This document shows, one piece after another, positions 1-6,825 of a stretch of DNA of 8,482 nt. The DNA comes from Bacteroidota bacterium (GTDB lineage Bacteria; Bacteroidota; Ignavibacteria; Kryptoniales; JAKASW01). The stretch is from NCBI GenBank assembly GCA_021789755.1, contig JAJYJD010000147.1, positions 1-8,482 on the forward strand. The letters run 5' to 3'. Made by a program: the position numbers and the translations under genes. Each line of letters opens with the position of its first letter. Within the stretch, counting starts at the first letter, position 1. Under the pieces are notes generated by a model that was not told the DNA's origin, made no database searches, and saw only the letters and a list, made by a program, of their open reading frames with translations.

Positions 1-1
1 A

Positions 2-187
2 GTCCTCGGCATGATTGCGTTGCGCGGTGGATACCAGACGAATCGCGATGTCCAATCGTGGTCTGCGGGCATCGGCCTGAATACGACGGTCGCCGGAAAC
101 GACGTGCAGGTCAACTACTCGTACTCCAAGATAACTCAGAATGCTTTTAACAATGTGAATCGCATTTCGGTAGCGATGTCGTTTTAG
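2..187 (+). CDS. Outer-membrane beta-barrel protein, C-terminal fragment
   Basis: Only the last 61 codons are visible; the gene begins left of the window and stops at TAG 185-187. The translated tail shows alternating polar and hydrophobic residues with aromatic and glycine positions typical of antiparallel barrel strands (GGYQTNRDVQSWSAGIGL, then VQVNYSYSKI, then RISVAMSF). It ends in a C-terminal phenylalanine, the residue recognised by the outer-membrane barrel assembly machinery. It resembles the end of PorV/PorQ-like or other single-barrel proteins of the FCB group, but no family can be fixed from so short a piece. Being just upstream of the pectin genes it could be a transport or secretion component, but the 103-base gap means it may be unrelated. 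Confidence is good that this is a real barrel tail and low on its exact identity. Confidence 0.7.
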   Translation, partial: VLGMIALRGGYQTNRDVQSWSAGIGLNTTVAGNDVQVNYSYSKITQNAFNNVNRISVAMSF

Positions 188-233
188 GAGAATTTATCCG
201 AGGTTTTGCGGCCGATGAGAAATTCGGAATTTG

Positions 234-254
234 GAGAGACGAATCCGATCTCTC
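234..254. repeat. Small inverted repeat in the gap before GH105
   Basis: A perfect 6-base inverted repeat, GAGAGA (234-239) and TCTCTC (249-254), encloses a 9-base loop in the 103-base gap between the barrel gene and GH105. It could form a weak hairpin in the leader of the GH105 mRNA or a weak end signal for the upstream gene. No U-rich run follows directly, so it is not called a terminator. No clear FCB-type promoter was found in this gap. Confidence 0.25.
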
Positions 255-290
255 ACTTCAGTACAACCCTTTTAATGAGCAACTGAGAAC

Positions 291-2243
291 GTGACAGGAA
301 TTTCATTTGTATTGGCGTTCGCTTTAGCGGGGCTTGCGAATTACCCTGCCCATCCCGCAGCGATGAGAGAGAACGGCACTGCAGGGGATTTCGCGGGGCG
401 GGGTGATGTGCCGTGGTCCGTGAGGATGACAGATGCAGTTCTCTCGAGGCTTCCCAATTACCTGACGTATGACAGCACCATGTCGTGGAACTATGAAGAA
501 GGTGTTCTCCTCCACGCCATATGGAAAGTGTGGAAGAAGACAGGCGACAGAAAATATTTCGACTATGTCAAGAATAGCATCGACTATTACGTCACCGAAG
601 ACGGGACCATAAAGAGCTACAACCAGAGCGAGTACAGGCTTGATGACATCACGCCCGGGCGAGTCGTCCTTGACCTTTACGCGGCGACGAAGGAACGGAG
701 ATACAAACTGGCCGCGCAAATCCTGAGAAAACAGTTGAAGGAGCAGCCGCGAATCAAGGAGGGCGGGTTCTGGCACAAGAAGATTTATCCTGACCAGATG
801 TGGCTCGACGGGCTATACATGGCCGAACCTTTTTACACGAAGTATGCGGAGATGTTCAAGGAACCCGCGGACTACGACGATATCGCAAGGCAATTTATAC
901 TGACGGCAGACCATGCACGGGATCCGCGCACCGGACTATTCTATCACGCCTGGGATGAATCAAGAACCCAGAAGTGGGCGGACCCGAAGACGGGCGACTC
1001 GCCGACGTTCTGGGGAAGAGCGATGGGCTGGTACATGATGGGCCTTGTCGATGTGCTCGACTACTTTCCAAAGGATAATCCGAACCGGGAGAAGCTGGTG
1101 AGCATTTTCCGCGGCCTGGCTTCAGCCCTTTTGAAATACCAGGACAAACAGACTAAATTGTGGTATCAGGTCGTCGACAAAGCCGGCGCAAAGGGAAATT
1201 ACCTGGAATCTTCTGCCTCCGCGATGTTCGCTTACGCCTTTGCGAAGGGCTTCAACAAAGGTTATCTGTCGAAGAAATATCTCGGTGCTGCCGGGGCGGC
1301 ATTCGAAGGCTTGGTTGAGCATTCAATTATCGTTGGTCCAAGAGGAAACCCGACTCTGACAAATACCTGTGCGGGGGCGGGACTCGGCGGAAAACCGTAC
1401 AGGGACGGGTCATATGAATATTATGTCTCGGTCCCGCGGGACGACAACGATTTCAAGGGCGTCGGGCCCTTTATACTGGGAGCACTCGAAATTGAAAAGG
1501 CCGAGAAAACGAAAGTTGTCTGTCTGGACTGTTACCATAATAATGAATGGAAGAAAAATGCAGAGGGCAGGGAAGTCCGCTATCATTATATCTGGGAGGA
1601 TACGGCGAACTCGGGCTATTCCGAACTCGGCTCAGTAATCGCAAACCTCGGCGCAAGGATATCCGAGTCGCGTGTGTCTCCGACGAAATCTGTCCTCGAC
1701 AAGGCTAGCATTTATATCATTGTCGACCCGGATACTCCTCAAGAGACAAAAGATCCGCACTACATTACCGACCCGGAAATCGAGTCCATAGTCTCATGGG
1801 TGAGAAACGGCGGCGTCCTGGCTGTCTTCGCGAACGACAGCGGCAATTGCGAATTCACCCATTTGAACCGGCTGGCTGAACGTTTCGGAATTCAATTTAA
1901 GGAGGACAGTCGCAACGACGTCGTCGGCAAAGACTTCGAAGTCGGCGCTTTTTCGAACTTGCCGAAGACCGCGATGTTTGAGGGTGTGAGGAAAATTTAC
2001 CTCAAAGAGATCAGCACGCTCAAAATAAAAAGTCCCGCCAAATCTAATCTGACCGATAATGGCGACGTCATTATGGCATCGGCACACTATGGAAAGGGAT
2101 TCGTCTTCGCTGTGGGCGACCCCTGGTTTTACAACGAGTATATAGACAACCGCAAGCTGCCGGCAAGCTTCGACAATCTGGACGCGGCACGGAGTCTTTT
2201 TGAATGGCTACTTTCGATGGCGAGCCCCGTCACCGCGGAGTGA
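291..2243 (+). CDS. GH105 unsaturated rhamnogalacturonyl hydrolase with C-terminal extra domain
   Basis: A 650-residue enzyme of the GH88/GH105 group. These (alpha/alpha)6-barrel hydrolases remove the 4,5-unsaturated uronic acid from the non-reducing end of lyase-generated pectin oligosaccharides. The catalytic module spans about residues 42-400. The YPDQMWLDGLYM block contains Asp173, matching the catalytic Asp143 of YteR; it is followed by YHAWDES (218-224) and FWGRAMGWYMMG (240-251), all family hallmarks. Residues 405-645 form a second domain with alternating strands and helices (KVVCLDCYHNNEW, ASIYIIVDPDT, IVSWVRNGGVLAVFAND, GFVFAVGDPW), resembling the glutamine-amidotransferase-like fold fused to many Bacteroidota GH105 proteins; no amidotransferase triad is evident. 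The start is GTG 291, the only start codon after the in-frame stop at 276-278. The first 24 residues are hydrophobic and probably an export signal, but lack the usual basic residues. Only a weak ribosome-binding site precedes it. The gene ends 70 bases before uxaC, probably in the same operon. Confidence 0.92.
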   Translation: MTGISFVLAFALAGLANYPAHPAAMRENGTAGDFAGRGDVPWSVRMTDAVLSRLPNYLTYDSTMSWNYEEGVLLHAIWKVWKKTGDRKYFDYVKNSIDYYVTEDGTIKSYNQSEYRLDDITPGRVVLDLYAATKERRYKLAAQILRKQLKEQPRIKEGGFWHKKIYPDQMWLDGLYMAEPFYTKYAEMFKEPADYDDIARQFILTADHARDPRTGLFYHAWDESRTQKWADPKTGDSPTFWGRAMGWYMMGLVDVLDYFPKDNPNREKLVSIFRGLASALLKYQDKQTKLWYQVVDKAGAKGNYLESSASAMFAYAFAKGFNKGYLSKKYLGAAGAAFEGLVEHSIIVGPRGNPTLTNTCAGAGLGGKPYRDGSYEYYVSVPRDDNDFKGVGPFILGALEIEKAEKTKVVCLDCYHNNEWKKNAEGREVRYHYIWEDTANSGYSELGSVIANLGARISESRVSPTKSVLDKASIYIIVDPDTPQETKDPHYITDPEIESIVSWVRNGGVLAVFANDSGNCEFTHLNRLAERFGIQFKEDSRNDVVGKDFEVGAFSNLPKTAMFEGVRKIYLKEISTLKIKSPAKSNLTDNGDVIMASAHYGKGFVFAVGDPWFYNEYIDNRKLPASFDNLDAARSLFEWLLSMASPVTAE

Positions 2244-2296
2244 ATGAACCTTCAGCCCCGGTGGAAAGTGACTTTTTCGATTTCTAAAAGTATGAA

Positions 2297-2303
2297 AGAG
2301 GGA
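2297..2303 (+). promoter_or_regulatory. Ribosome-binding site deciding the uxaC start
   Basis: AGAGGGA ends 10 bases before ATG 2314. An in-frame TTG at 2305 would leave only one base between this element and the start, so ATG 2314 is preferred. Confidence 0.6.
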
Positions 2304-2313
2304 ATTGAATCCG

Positions 2314-3726
2314 ATGAAGAAGAGCATACTTAACCAATATCGTTTTTTTGATCCTGATGAGAAGACCAGGAAGAGCGCGTATGAATTATATCTGAAGGTA
2401 AAAAATCTTCCGATAATCAGTCCTCATGGTCACGTCGAGGCGAAACTCCTTGCGGAGAACCGGCCGTTTCCCGATCCGACCGAACTTCTCATAATACCCG
2501 ATCATTATATCTACCGGATGCTTTATTCGCAGGGAATCTCGCTCGAGTCGCTTGGAATTCCGACTATGGACGGCACGCCCGTAGAGAAAGATCATCGTAA
2601 GATATGGCAAATCTTTGGCGACAATTTCCACCTCTTCGCGGGAACGCCGACAGGCGTGTGGTTGCGCCATGAGCTCGTTGAAGTGTTCGGTATCGAAGAG
2701 AAACTGAACTCGAAGACCGCCATGAAGATCTATGAGCGGATGGTCGCGAAGCTGAAGACGAAGCAGTTTCTTCCGCGAACTCTATTCGAGAAATTCAACA
2801 TAGAAGTGCTGAATACGACGGATTCGCCGTCCGATCCGCTTATCTACCATAAGAAGATCAGAGAGTCCGGATGGAAAAAAAGAATAATCCCGTGCTTCAG
2901 GCCGGATGCCGCGGTAAACATTATGTCTCCAAAATGGAAAGACGAGATCGGGGCGATCAGCAGGATTTCCGGAATCGATATTCATGACTACAGGAGCTTC
3001 ATAAAGGCTTTCGAGAACCGCCGGGAGTACTTCAAGTCATTCGGTGGCGTTTCGACGGACCAGGGAGTCGAGACTCCGTACGCTCACAGACTCACGGAGG
3101 GCGAGGCCGATGCGATTTTCCAAAGAGCGTTGAAAGGTCAGGCCACCGACAACGATGCTGCTGCGTTCACGGCGAACATGCTCATGGAAATGGCTCGCAT
3201 GAGCGTGGAGGATGGCCTCGTCATGCAAATCCATGCGGGCGCGATGAGAAATCATAACAGGAAAGTTTTCGACAGGTTTGGAGCTGACAAAGGTGGAGAC
3301 ATTCCCGTTCGGGCCGAGTACACGAGAAACATGCACGAGTTCCTGAACGAGTTCGGCAACAATCCGAAATTCACAGTGGTTCTATTTACTCTCGATGAGA
3401 CCACATATTCTCGCGAGCTGGCTCCGATAGCCGGGCATTATCCCGCGGTCAAGCTCGGCGCTTCATGGTGGTTCCACGACAGCATACAGGGAATGACGCG
3501 GTACAGGCAGAACATCACCGAGACGGCCGGGATTTACAATACGGTCGGTTTCACCGACGATACGCGCGCTTTCCTTTCCATCCCAGCCCGTCACGATCTC
3601 GCGAGAAGAATGGATTCCAATTTCCTCGCAGGGCTTGTCGCACGGCACATCATTGATAAGGACGAGGCCCGCTCATTGGGTAAGGCACTCGCATACGACC
3701 TGGCGAAGAAAGCTTACAGGCTCTGA
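2314..3726 (+). CDS. uxaC: Uronate (glucuronate/galacturonate) isomerase
   Basis: A 470-residue cytoplasmic metal-dependent isomerase of the amidohydrolase superfamily. It converts D-galacturonate to D-tagaturonate and D-glucuronate to D-fructuronate, the first step of the hexuronate isomerase pathway. The length is normal for UxaC. Visible hallmarks are the metal-binding SPHGH motif (residues 36-40), DHYIYRML (63-70), CFRPDAAVNI (194-203), MQIHAGAMRNHN (304-315), GASWWFHDS with the metal-ligand Asp of the WWFxD motif (382-390), and FTDDTRAFLS (413-422). Variants such as HAGAMRNHN for the common HIGAMRNNN look like lineage differences and not damage. The start was set by AGAGGGA at 2297-2303. 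Its place after GH105 and before eda and the KDG kinase supports a role in pectin-derived uronate use. The partner reductase and dehydratase (uxaB, uxaA) are not in the window. Confidence 0.96.
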   Translation: MKKSILNQYRFFDPDEKTRKSAYELYLKVKNLPIISPHGHVEAKLLAENRPFPDPTELLIIPDHYIYRMLYSQGISLESLGIPTMDGTPVEKDHRKIWQIFGDNFHLFAGTPTGVWLRHELVEVFGIEEKLNSKTAMKIYERMVAKLKTKQFLPRTLFEKFNIEVLNTTDSPSDPLIYHKKIRESGWKKRIIPCFRPDAAVNIMSPKWKDEIGAISRISGIDIHDYRSFIKAFENRREYFKSFGGVSTDQGVETPYAHRLTEGEADAIFQRALKGQATDNDAAAFTANMLMEMARMSVEDGLVMQIHAGAMRNHNRKVFDRFGADKGGDIPVRAEYTRNMHEFLNEFGNNPKFTVVLFTLDETTYSRELAPIAGHYPAVKLGASWWFHDSIQGMTRYRQNITETAGIYNTVGFTDDTRAFLSIPARHDLARRMDSNFLAGLVARHIIDKDEARSLGKALAYDLAKKAYRL

Positions 3727-3795
3727 TGGTTGGGAAGGAAGGTATTTTCTTCGTCAAACCTTATGAAATGGTGTGGAAATTCGCTAATTTTCTTA

Positions 3796-3816
3796 CAGTA
3801 ACCGGTCAAGTTACTG
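3796..3816. promoter_or_regulatory. Inverted repeat and operator-like site upstream of the LacI-type regulator
   Basis: CAGTAAC (3796-3802) and GTTACTG (3810-3816) are perfect 7-base inverted arms around a 7-base spacer. Within it, GTAACCGGTCAA (3798-3809) has the CG-centred layout usual for LacI-family operators and agrees at 9 of 12 positions with TTAATCGGTTAA over the eda promoter. It sits about 30 bases before the regulator start. A possible -7 element (TAATTTTC, 3785-3792) lies just upstream but has no convincing -33 partner. This suggests autoregulation; binding itself is inferred. Confidence 0.45.
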
Positions 3817-3828
3817 CGTTGATTAAAT

Positions 3829-3835
3829 AGGAGGG
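3829..3835 (+). promoter_or_regulatory. Strong ribosome-binding site of the LacI-family gene
   Basis: AGGAGGG is the best Shine-Dalgarno sequence in the window. It rules out GTG 3835, which overlaps it. Two in-frame starts remain: TTG 3841 (5 bases after the element) and ATG 3847 (11 bases after). ATG 3847 was kept because the protein then begins MKPHVTLSDIAKQ, the usual start pattern for this family. Confidence 0.6.
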
Positions 3836-3846
3836 TGAATTTGAAC

Positions 3847-4890
3847 ATGAAACCCCACGTCACGCTGAGCGACATCGCGAAGCAACTCAACGTGTCGAAA
3901 GTCACGGTTTCAAAAGCCCTTAGAGGGCATCCGGATATCTCACGCGAGACGACCAGGCTCGTGAAGAAAGTTGCCGAGGAGCTCGGTTACACTCCGAATT
4001 TCGCGGCGAGGAATCTTTCATCACGCAAGTCCAGTACCATCGGAGTCGTCGTTCCGAAAATCGCTCATTTCTTTTTCAGTTCCGTGATAGAAGCGATCTA
4101 TGACGAGGCATTCTACAACAACTACGATATTGCGCTTACAGTGTCGCAGGAAAATGCCGAGCGCGAGAAAAAGCATATCGAGACATTGATGGCAATGCGC
4201 GTGGACGGGATCATCGTCTCGATCACCCAGGAAACAAAAGACAGTGCGATATTCGAAAAGGTCGTCAGCCGGAACGTACCGCTGGTCTTCATGGACAGGG
4301 TGCTTCAGATGAACGGGACAAGCCAGGTGACGGTCGATGACAAAGGCGGTGCCATGAGGGCAATCGAGCTCGCGATCAGCAACGGCTACACGAAGATTGC
4401 ACACATAGGCGGCTATAAAGAAATAAACATCGGTAGGAACAGGTATGAAGGTTTTGCGGAAGCGATGAGGAAGCACGGGTTGCCACTTCAGCCGGAATGG
4501 GTAATCCACGGCGGCTTCGGAGAAGACGACGGCTACCAGGGTTTCATGAGAATTTACAAGAGCGGGAAAATGCCGGAATTCATCTTTGCGGTGACCTACC
4601 CTGTCGCGCTCGGCGTGTACGCGGCTGCCAGCGACGTAGGAGTGAGAATACCCGATGACCTTGACATAATCTGTTTCGGAAGTGCCAGCATAAACAAGTT
4701 TCTCAAACCTGCTCTCAGTTATGTCGATCAGCCGACCCGTACACTCGGCAAGGCTGCCCTCGACCTTGTGCTCGAGCACGTTCGCGAATCGGAAGACTAT
4801 CAGCCGAAACATGTGGAAGTGCCCACGGAACTGGTCATCCGCGATACCTGCATCAAGAAAAAACTCATTCTTGATTCCGCTGCCAAATAG
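3847..4890 (+). CDS. LacI/GalR-family transcriptional regulator
   Basis: A 347-residue DNA-binding regulator. The N-terminal helix-turn-helix is clear (VTLSDIAKQLNVSKVTVSKALRGHPDIS, about residues 5-32). A linker with the minor-groove hinge helix follows (YTPNFAARNLSSRKS, 48-62). Residues 64-340 form the periplasmic-binding-protein-like effector domain, with IGVVVP, the DGIIVS strand, VFMDRV (147-152), a GRNRYEGF segment (196-203) and PDDLDIICFG (269-278). The usual effector-contacting Asn-Asp of the xxNDxxAxG motif is replaced by Thr-Tyr (AVTYPVALG, 248-256), suggesting an unusual ligand. It lies between uxaC and eda, all on one strand, so the likely role is control of uronate catabolism, with KDG or another pathway intermediate as a reasonable but unproven inducer. 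Operator-like sites precede this gene and eda. The 120-base gap after uxaC suggests its own promoter. TTG 3841 is an alternative start. Confidence 0.93.
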   Translation: MKPHVTLSDIAKQLNVSKVTVSKALRGHPDISRETTRLVKKVAEELGYTPNFAARNLSSRKSSTIGVVVPKIAHFFFSSVIEAIYDEAFYNNYDIALTVSQENAEREKKHIETLMAMRVDGIIVSITQETKDSAIFEKVVSRNVPLVFMDRVLQMNGTSQVTVDDKGGAMRAIELAISNGYTKIAHIGGYKEINIGRNRYEGFAEAMRKHGLPLQPEWVIHGGFGEDDGYQGFMRIYKSGKMPEFIFAVTYPVALGVYAAASDVGVRIPDDLDIICFGSASINKFLKPALSYVDQPTRTLGKAALDLVLEHVRESEDYQPKHVEVPTELVIRDTCIKKKLILDSAAK

Positions 4891-4985
4891 AGCCCTCACG
4901 TCCGGCGTCTCATCCCGAGCTTTGCCGGAGTAATCTCACCGCGCGGATGACCGTTCGGCAGTCTTCCCTCCAATGTAATTCGCGT

Positions 4986-5005
4986 CCGGTTATCGTTACC
5001 GGTTT
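4986..5005. promoter_or_regulatory. Tandem CCGGT elements in the eda upstream region
   Basis: CCGGTTA (4986-4992) and TTACCGG (4996-5002) face each other across TCG, forming a near-perfect hairpin or palindrome with one mismatched pair, followed by TTT. The CCGGTTA half matches the right half of the site at 5050-5061 (CGGTTA), and ACCGGT recurs in the site before the regulator gene. It may be an auxiliary operator for the LacI-type protein. A transcription end signal for the regulator gene is the alternative, though the U-run is too short to favour it. Confidence 0.3.
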
Positions 5006-5036
5006 CCCAAGCATGTATGCGGCGGTATTTTTAGGT

Positions 5037-5066
5037 TTTGTGTTGGCCATTAATCGGTTAAATTTG
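5037..5066 (+). promoter_or_regulatory. Bacteroidota-type promoter of eda
   Basis: TTTG (5037-5040) as the -33 element and TAAATTTG (5059-5066) as the -7 element match the Bacteroidota consensus TTTG / TAnnTTTG, with an 18-base spacer that is slightly short of the common 19-21. Transcription would begin around 5071-5074, leaving a leader of under ten bases before ATG 5080, in line with the absence of any Shine-Dalgarno sequence there. It probably drives eda and the KDG kinase together. Confidence 0.5.
5050..5061. promoter_or_regulatory. Candidate LacI-type operator overlapping the eda -7 element
   Basis: TTAATCGGTTAA is palindromic at 5 of 6 base pairs around a central CG, the standard geometry of LacI-family operators. 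It shares TAA-CGGT-AA with the site at 3798-3809. Its right end overlaps the -7 element by three bases, which is where a repressor would block initiation. Assignment to the regulator encoded upstream is an inference. Confidence 0.5.
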
Positions 5067-5079
5067 AAAAAACAATGAT

Positions 5080-5739
5080 ATGAAAAGAGAAGAAATTGTC
5101 GGGAAGATAATTGAGGGCGGCGCAGTTGCAGTCGTAAGGCTTAAAGATCCCTATAAGCTCATCAAAGTGGCGGAGGCGATTTATCGCGGCGGAGTGCTGG
5201 GTCTGGAGATAACGATGACCGTTCCGAATGCCATAAAGGTAATCGCGGAGGCGAGCAGGGAAATCGGAAGCTACATGAACGTCGGAGTCGGTTCTGTACT
5301 CAACGCCGAGACTGCACGGAAGGCGATCGATGCAGGGGCAAGATATGTGGTGAGTCCGATTTATAAAAAGGAGATCATCGACGCCGCACACGAGAGCGAC
5401 GTGCCGGCGATGCCGGGCGCGTTCACTCCGACTGAAATCCAAACCGCTTATGAATCCGGTGCAGACATCGTGAAAGTGTTTCCCGCCGATGTCGTTGGTA
5501 TGGCGTTCTTCAAGGGTGTCCTTGCCCCGATGCCGCACTTGAAACTAATGCCGACGGGAGGAGTGACGCTGACGAATGCCGGAGACTGGCTGAAAGCCGG
5601 TGCCTGCGCCGTGGGCGTCGGAACCGCGCTGCTCGACAAGAAAGCCATCGAAGCGGAAAACTATAAGGCCCTGACTGAAAATGCGATAATCCTGATGGAA
5701 AGTATAGCTGACGCAAGACAGGAAACGAAGACTGCATAA
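5080..5739 (+). CDS. eda: 2-dehydro-3-deoxy-phosphogluconate (KDPG) aldolase
   Basis: A 219-residue class I aldolase with a single TIM-barrel domain, the normal family length. It splits KDPG into pyruvate and glyceraldehyde-3-phosphate, the last step of uronate and Entner-Doudoroff catabolism, in the cytoplasm; many members also cleave 4-hydroxy-2-oxoglutarate. Key residues are present: Glu43 in GLEITMTVPN as the general acid/base, GVGSVLN (69-75), and the Schiff-base Lys132 in DIVKVFPAD. The phosphate-binding loop MPTGGV (157-162) and GVGTALL (179-185) are also visible. Thr47 stands where the E. coli enzyme has Arg49, as in the Thermotoga-type ITFTVP sequence. The start at ATG 5080 has no Shine-Dalgarno sequence but sits just after an FCB-type promoter. 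The downstream KDG kinase is 33 bases away, indicating a two-gene unit in which the kinase makes the aldolase substrate. Confidence 0.95.
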   Translation: MKREEIVGKIIEGGAVAVVRLKDPYKLIKVAEAIYRGGVLGLEITMTVPNAIKVIAEASREIGSYMNVGVGSVLNAETARKAIDAGARYVVSPIYKKEIIDAAHESDVPAMPGAFTPTEIQTAYESGADIVKVFPADVVGMAFFKGVLAPMPHLKLMPTGGVTLTNAGDWLKAGACAVGVGTALLDKKAIEAENYKALTENAIILMESIADARQETKTA

Positions 5740-5772
5740 TGGCTGAATCCTGAACAATTACAGGTAGTTCAA

Positions 5773-6807
5773 ATGGCTGATAAAGTTGTCACGATGGGTG
5801 AGATAATGCTGAGGTTGTCCACCCCCGGGTATTCAAGGTTCGTCCAGTCGCAGCAGTTCGACGTAAATTACGGCGGCGGCGAGGCTAATGTCGCGGTGTC
5901 TCTCGCCAATTTTGGCCTGGACAGTTACTTCATTTCGAAGATTCCCAAACACGAGATCGGCCAGTCGGCTGTAAACAGCTTGCGTCGTTACGGCGTCAAA
6001 ACGGACTACATCGTTCGCGGAGGCGACAGGCTCGGAATTTACTTTCTCGAATCGGGCGCAAGCCAGAGAGCCTCGAAAGTAATTTATGACAGGGCGAACG
6101 CCGCGGTAACGGAGCTCGGGAAAAGCGACCTCGACTGGGACAAAGTTTTCTCCGGCGCGAAGTGGTTTCATTGGACCGGGATTACACCGGCTCTCGGAAC
6201 GAAAGCGCAGGAAGCCCTGAAAGCGGCGTGCGTGGCGGCGAAGAAGAACGGGGCTACGATCAGTGCCGACCTGAATTACAGGGCGAAACTCTGGACCACG
6301 AAGGAGGCACAAGCCGTGATGGTGCCGATGATGGAGTACGTCGACGTCTGCATCGCGAACGAGGAAGATGCCGAGAAGAGTCTCGGCTTTCAGGCGGGCA
6401 CCACGAATGTCGAAAGTGGGGAGCTGGATGAAAAAGGTTATTTCGAACTCGCCCGAAGGCTGAAGGAAAAATTCGATTTCAAGACAGTTGCGATTACTCT
6501 GCGTGAGAGTTTCTCTGCATCCCGCAACGGCTGGAGTGCAGTGATGCACGACGATAAAGAATGCAGGCAGGCGTACCGTTCAAAGCGCTACGATGTGCAG
6601 ATTGTCGACAGGGTCGGCGGAGGCGATTCGTTCGCCGGAGGTTTGATTTACGGTCTGCTGAACATGACCGATACGAGACAGGCGCTGGAATTCGCCGTTG
6701 CGGCTTCGTGTCTCAAGCAGACAATTCCAGGTGATTTCAATTTCGTATCGGTCGACGAAGTTGAGAAGCTCGCCAAAGGTAGCGGGTCGGGAAGAGTCGA
6801 CAGATAG
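5773..6807 (+). CDS. kdgK: PfkB-family sugar kinase, probable 2-dehydro-3-deoxygluconokinase (KDG kinase)
   Basis: A 344-residue ribokinase/PfkB-fold kinase that would phosphorylate 2-keto-3-deoxygluconate to KDPG using ATP. The N-terminal strand MGEIMLRLSTPG (8-19) and the substrate-side glycine motif NYGGGEANVAVSLANFG (32-48) are typical. SADLNYRAKLW (164-174) corresponds to the D-x-NYR-x-x-LW block common in KDG kinases. The C-terminal signature DRVGGGDSFAGG (279-290) supplies the anion hole and catalytic base Asp285. The adjacent KDPG aldolase makes the KDG assignment much more likely than fructokinase or another PfkB activity, although sequence motifs alone do not settle substrate. ATG 5773 is preceded by a modest ACAGG. 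The eda-kdgK junction contains a duplicated AATGGCTGA: the first copy (5738-5746) overlaps the eda stop as TAATG and runs into a stop after four codons, while the second (5772-5780) is the real start. Confidence 0.92.
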   Translation: MADKVVTMGEIMLRLSTPGYSRFVQSQQFDVNYGGGEANVAVSLANFGLDSYFISKIPKHEIGQSAVNSLRRYGVKTDYIVRGGDRLGIYFLESGASQRASKVIYDRANAAVTELGKSDLDWDKVFSGAKWFHWTGITPALGTKAQEALKAACVAAKKNGATISADLNYRAKLWTTKEAQAVMVPMMEYVDVCIANEEDAEKSLGFQAGTTNVESGELDEKGYFELARRLKEKFDFKTVAITLRESFSASRNGWSAVMHDDKECRQAYRSKRYDVQIVDRVGGGDSFAGGLIYGLLNMTDTRQALEFAVAASCLKQTIPGDFNFVSVDEVEKLAKGSGSGRVDR

Positions 6808-6825
6808 ACAGAAATCCACCGGCTC

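Noticed and set aside
2244..2333. Short 29-codon frame between GH105 and uxaC starting at ATG 2244
   Set aside because: It overlaps the uxaC start in another phase, has no ribosome-binding site and no recognisable product.
4021..4899. Long antisense open frame of 292 codons opposite the LacI-type gene
   Set aside because: It mirrors a well-supported regulator with clear domains on the + strand; its translation shows no recognisable family and it has no ribosome-binding site. It is explained by codon bias of the real gene.
4901..4929. TCCGGC / GCCGGA inverted repeat after the LacI-type gene as a terminator
   Set aside because: The stem is only six bases, the loop is 17 bases and no T-run follows.
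5075..5083. ATG ATA TGA mini-frame overlapping the eda start
   Set aside because: Two codons with no ribosome-binding site in A-rich DNA; most likely chance.
5833..6549. Antisense open frame of 238 codons opposite kdgK
   Set aside because: The + strand kinase has all PfkB motifs; the reverse translation is rich in Arg, His and Cys and resembles no family.
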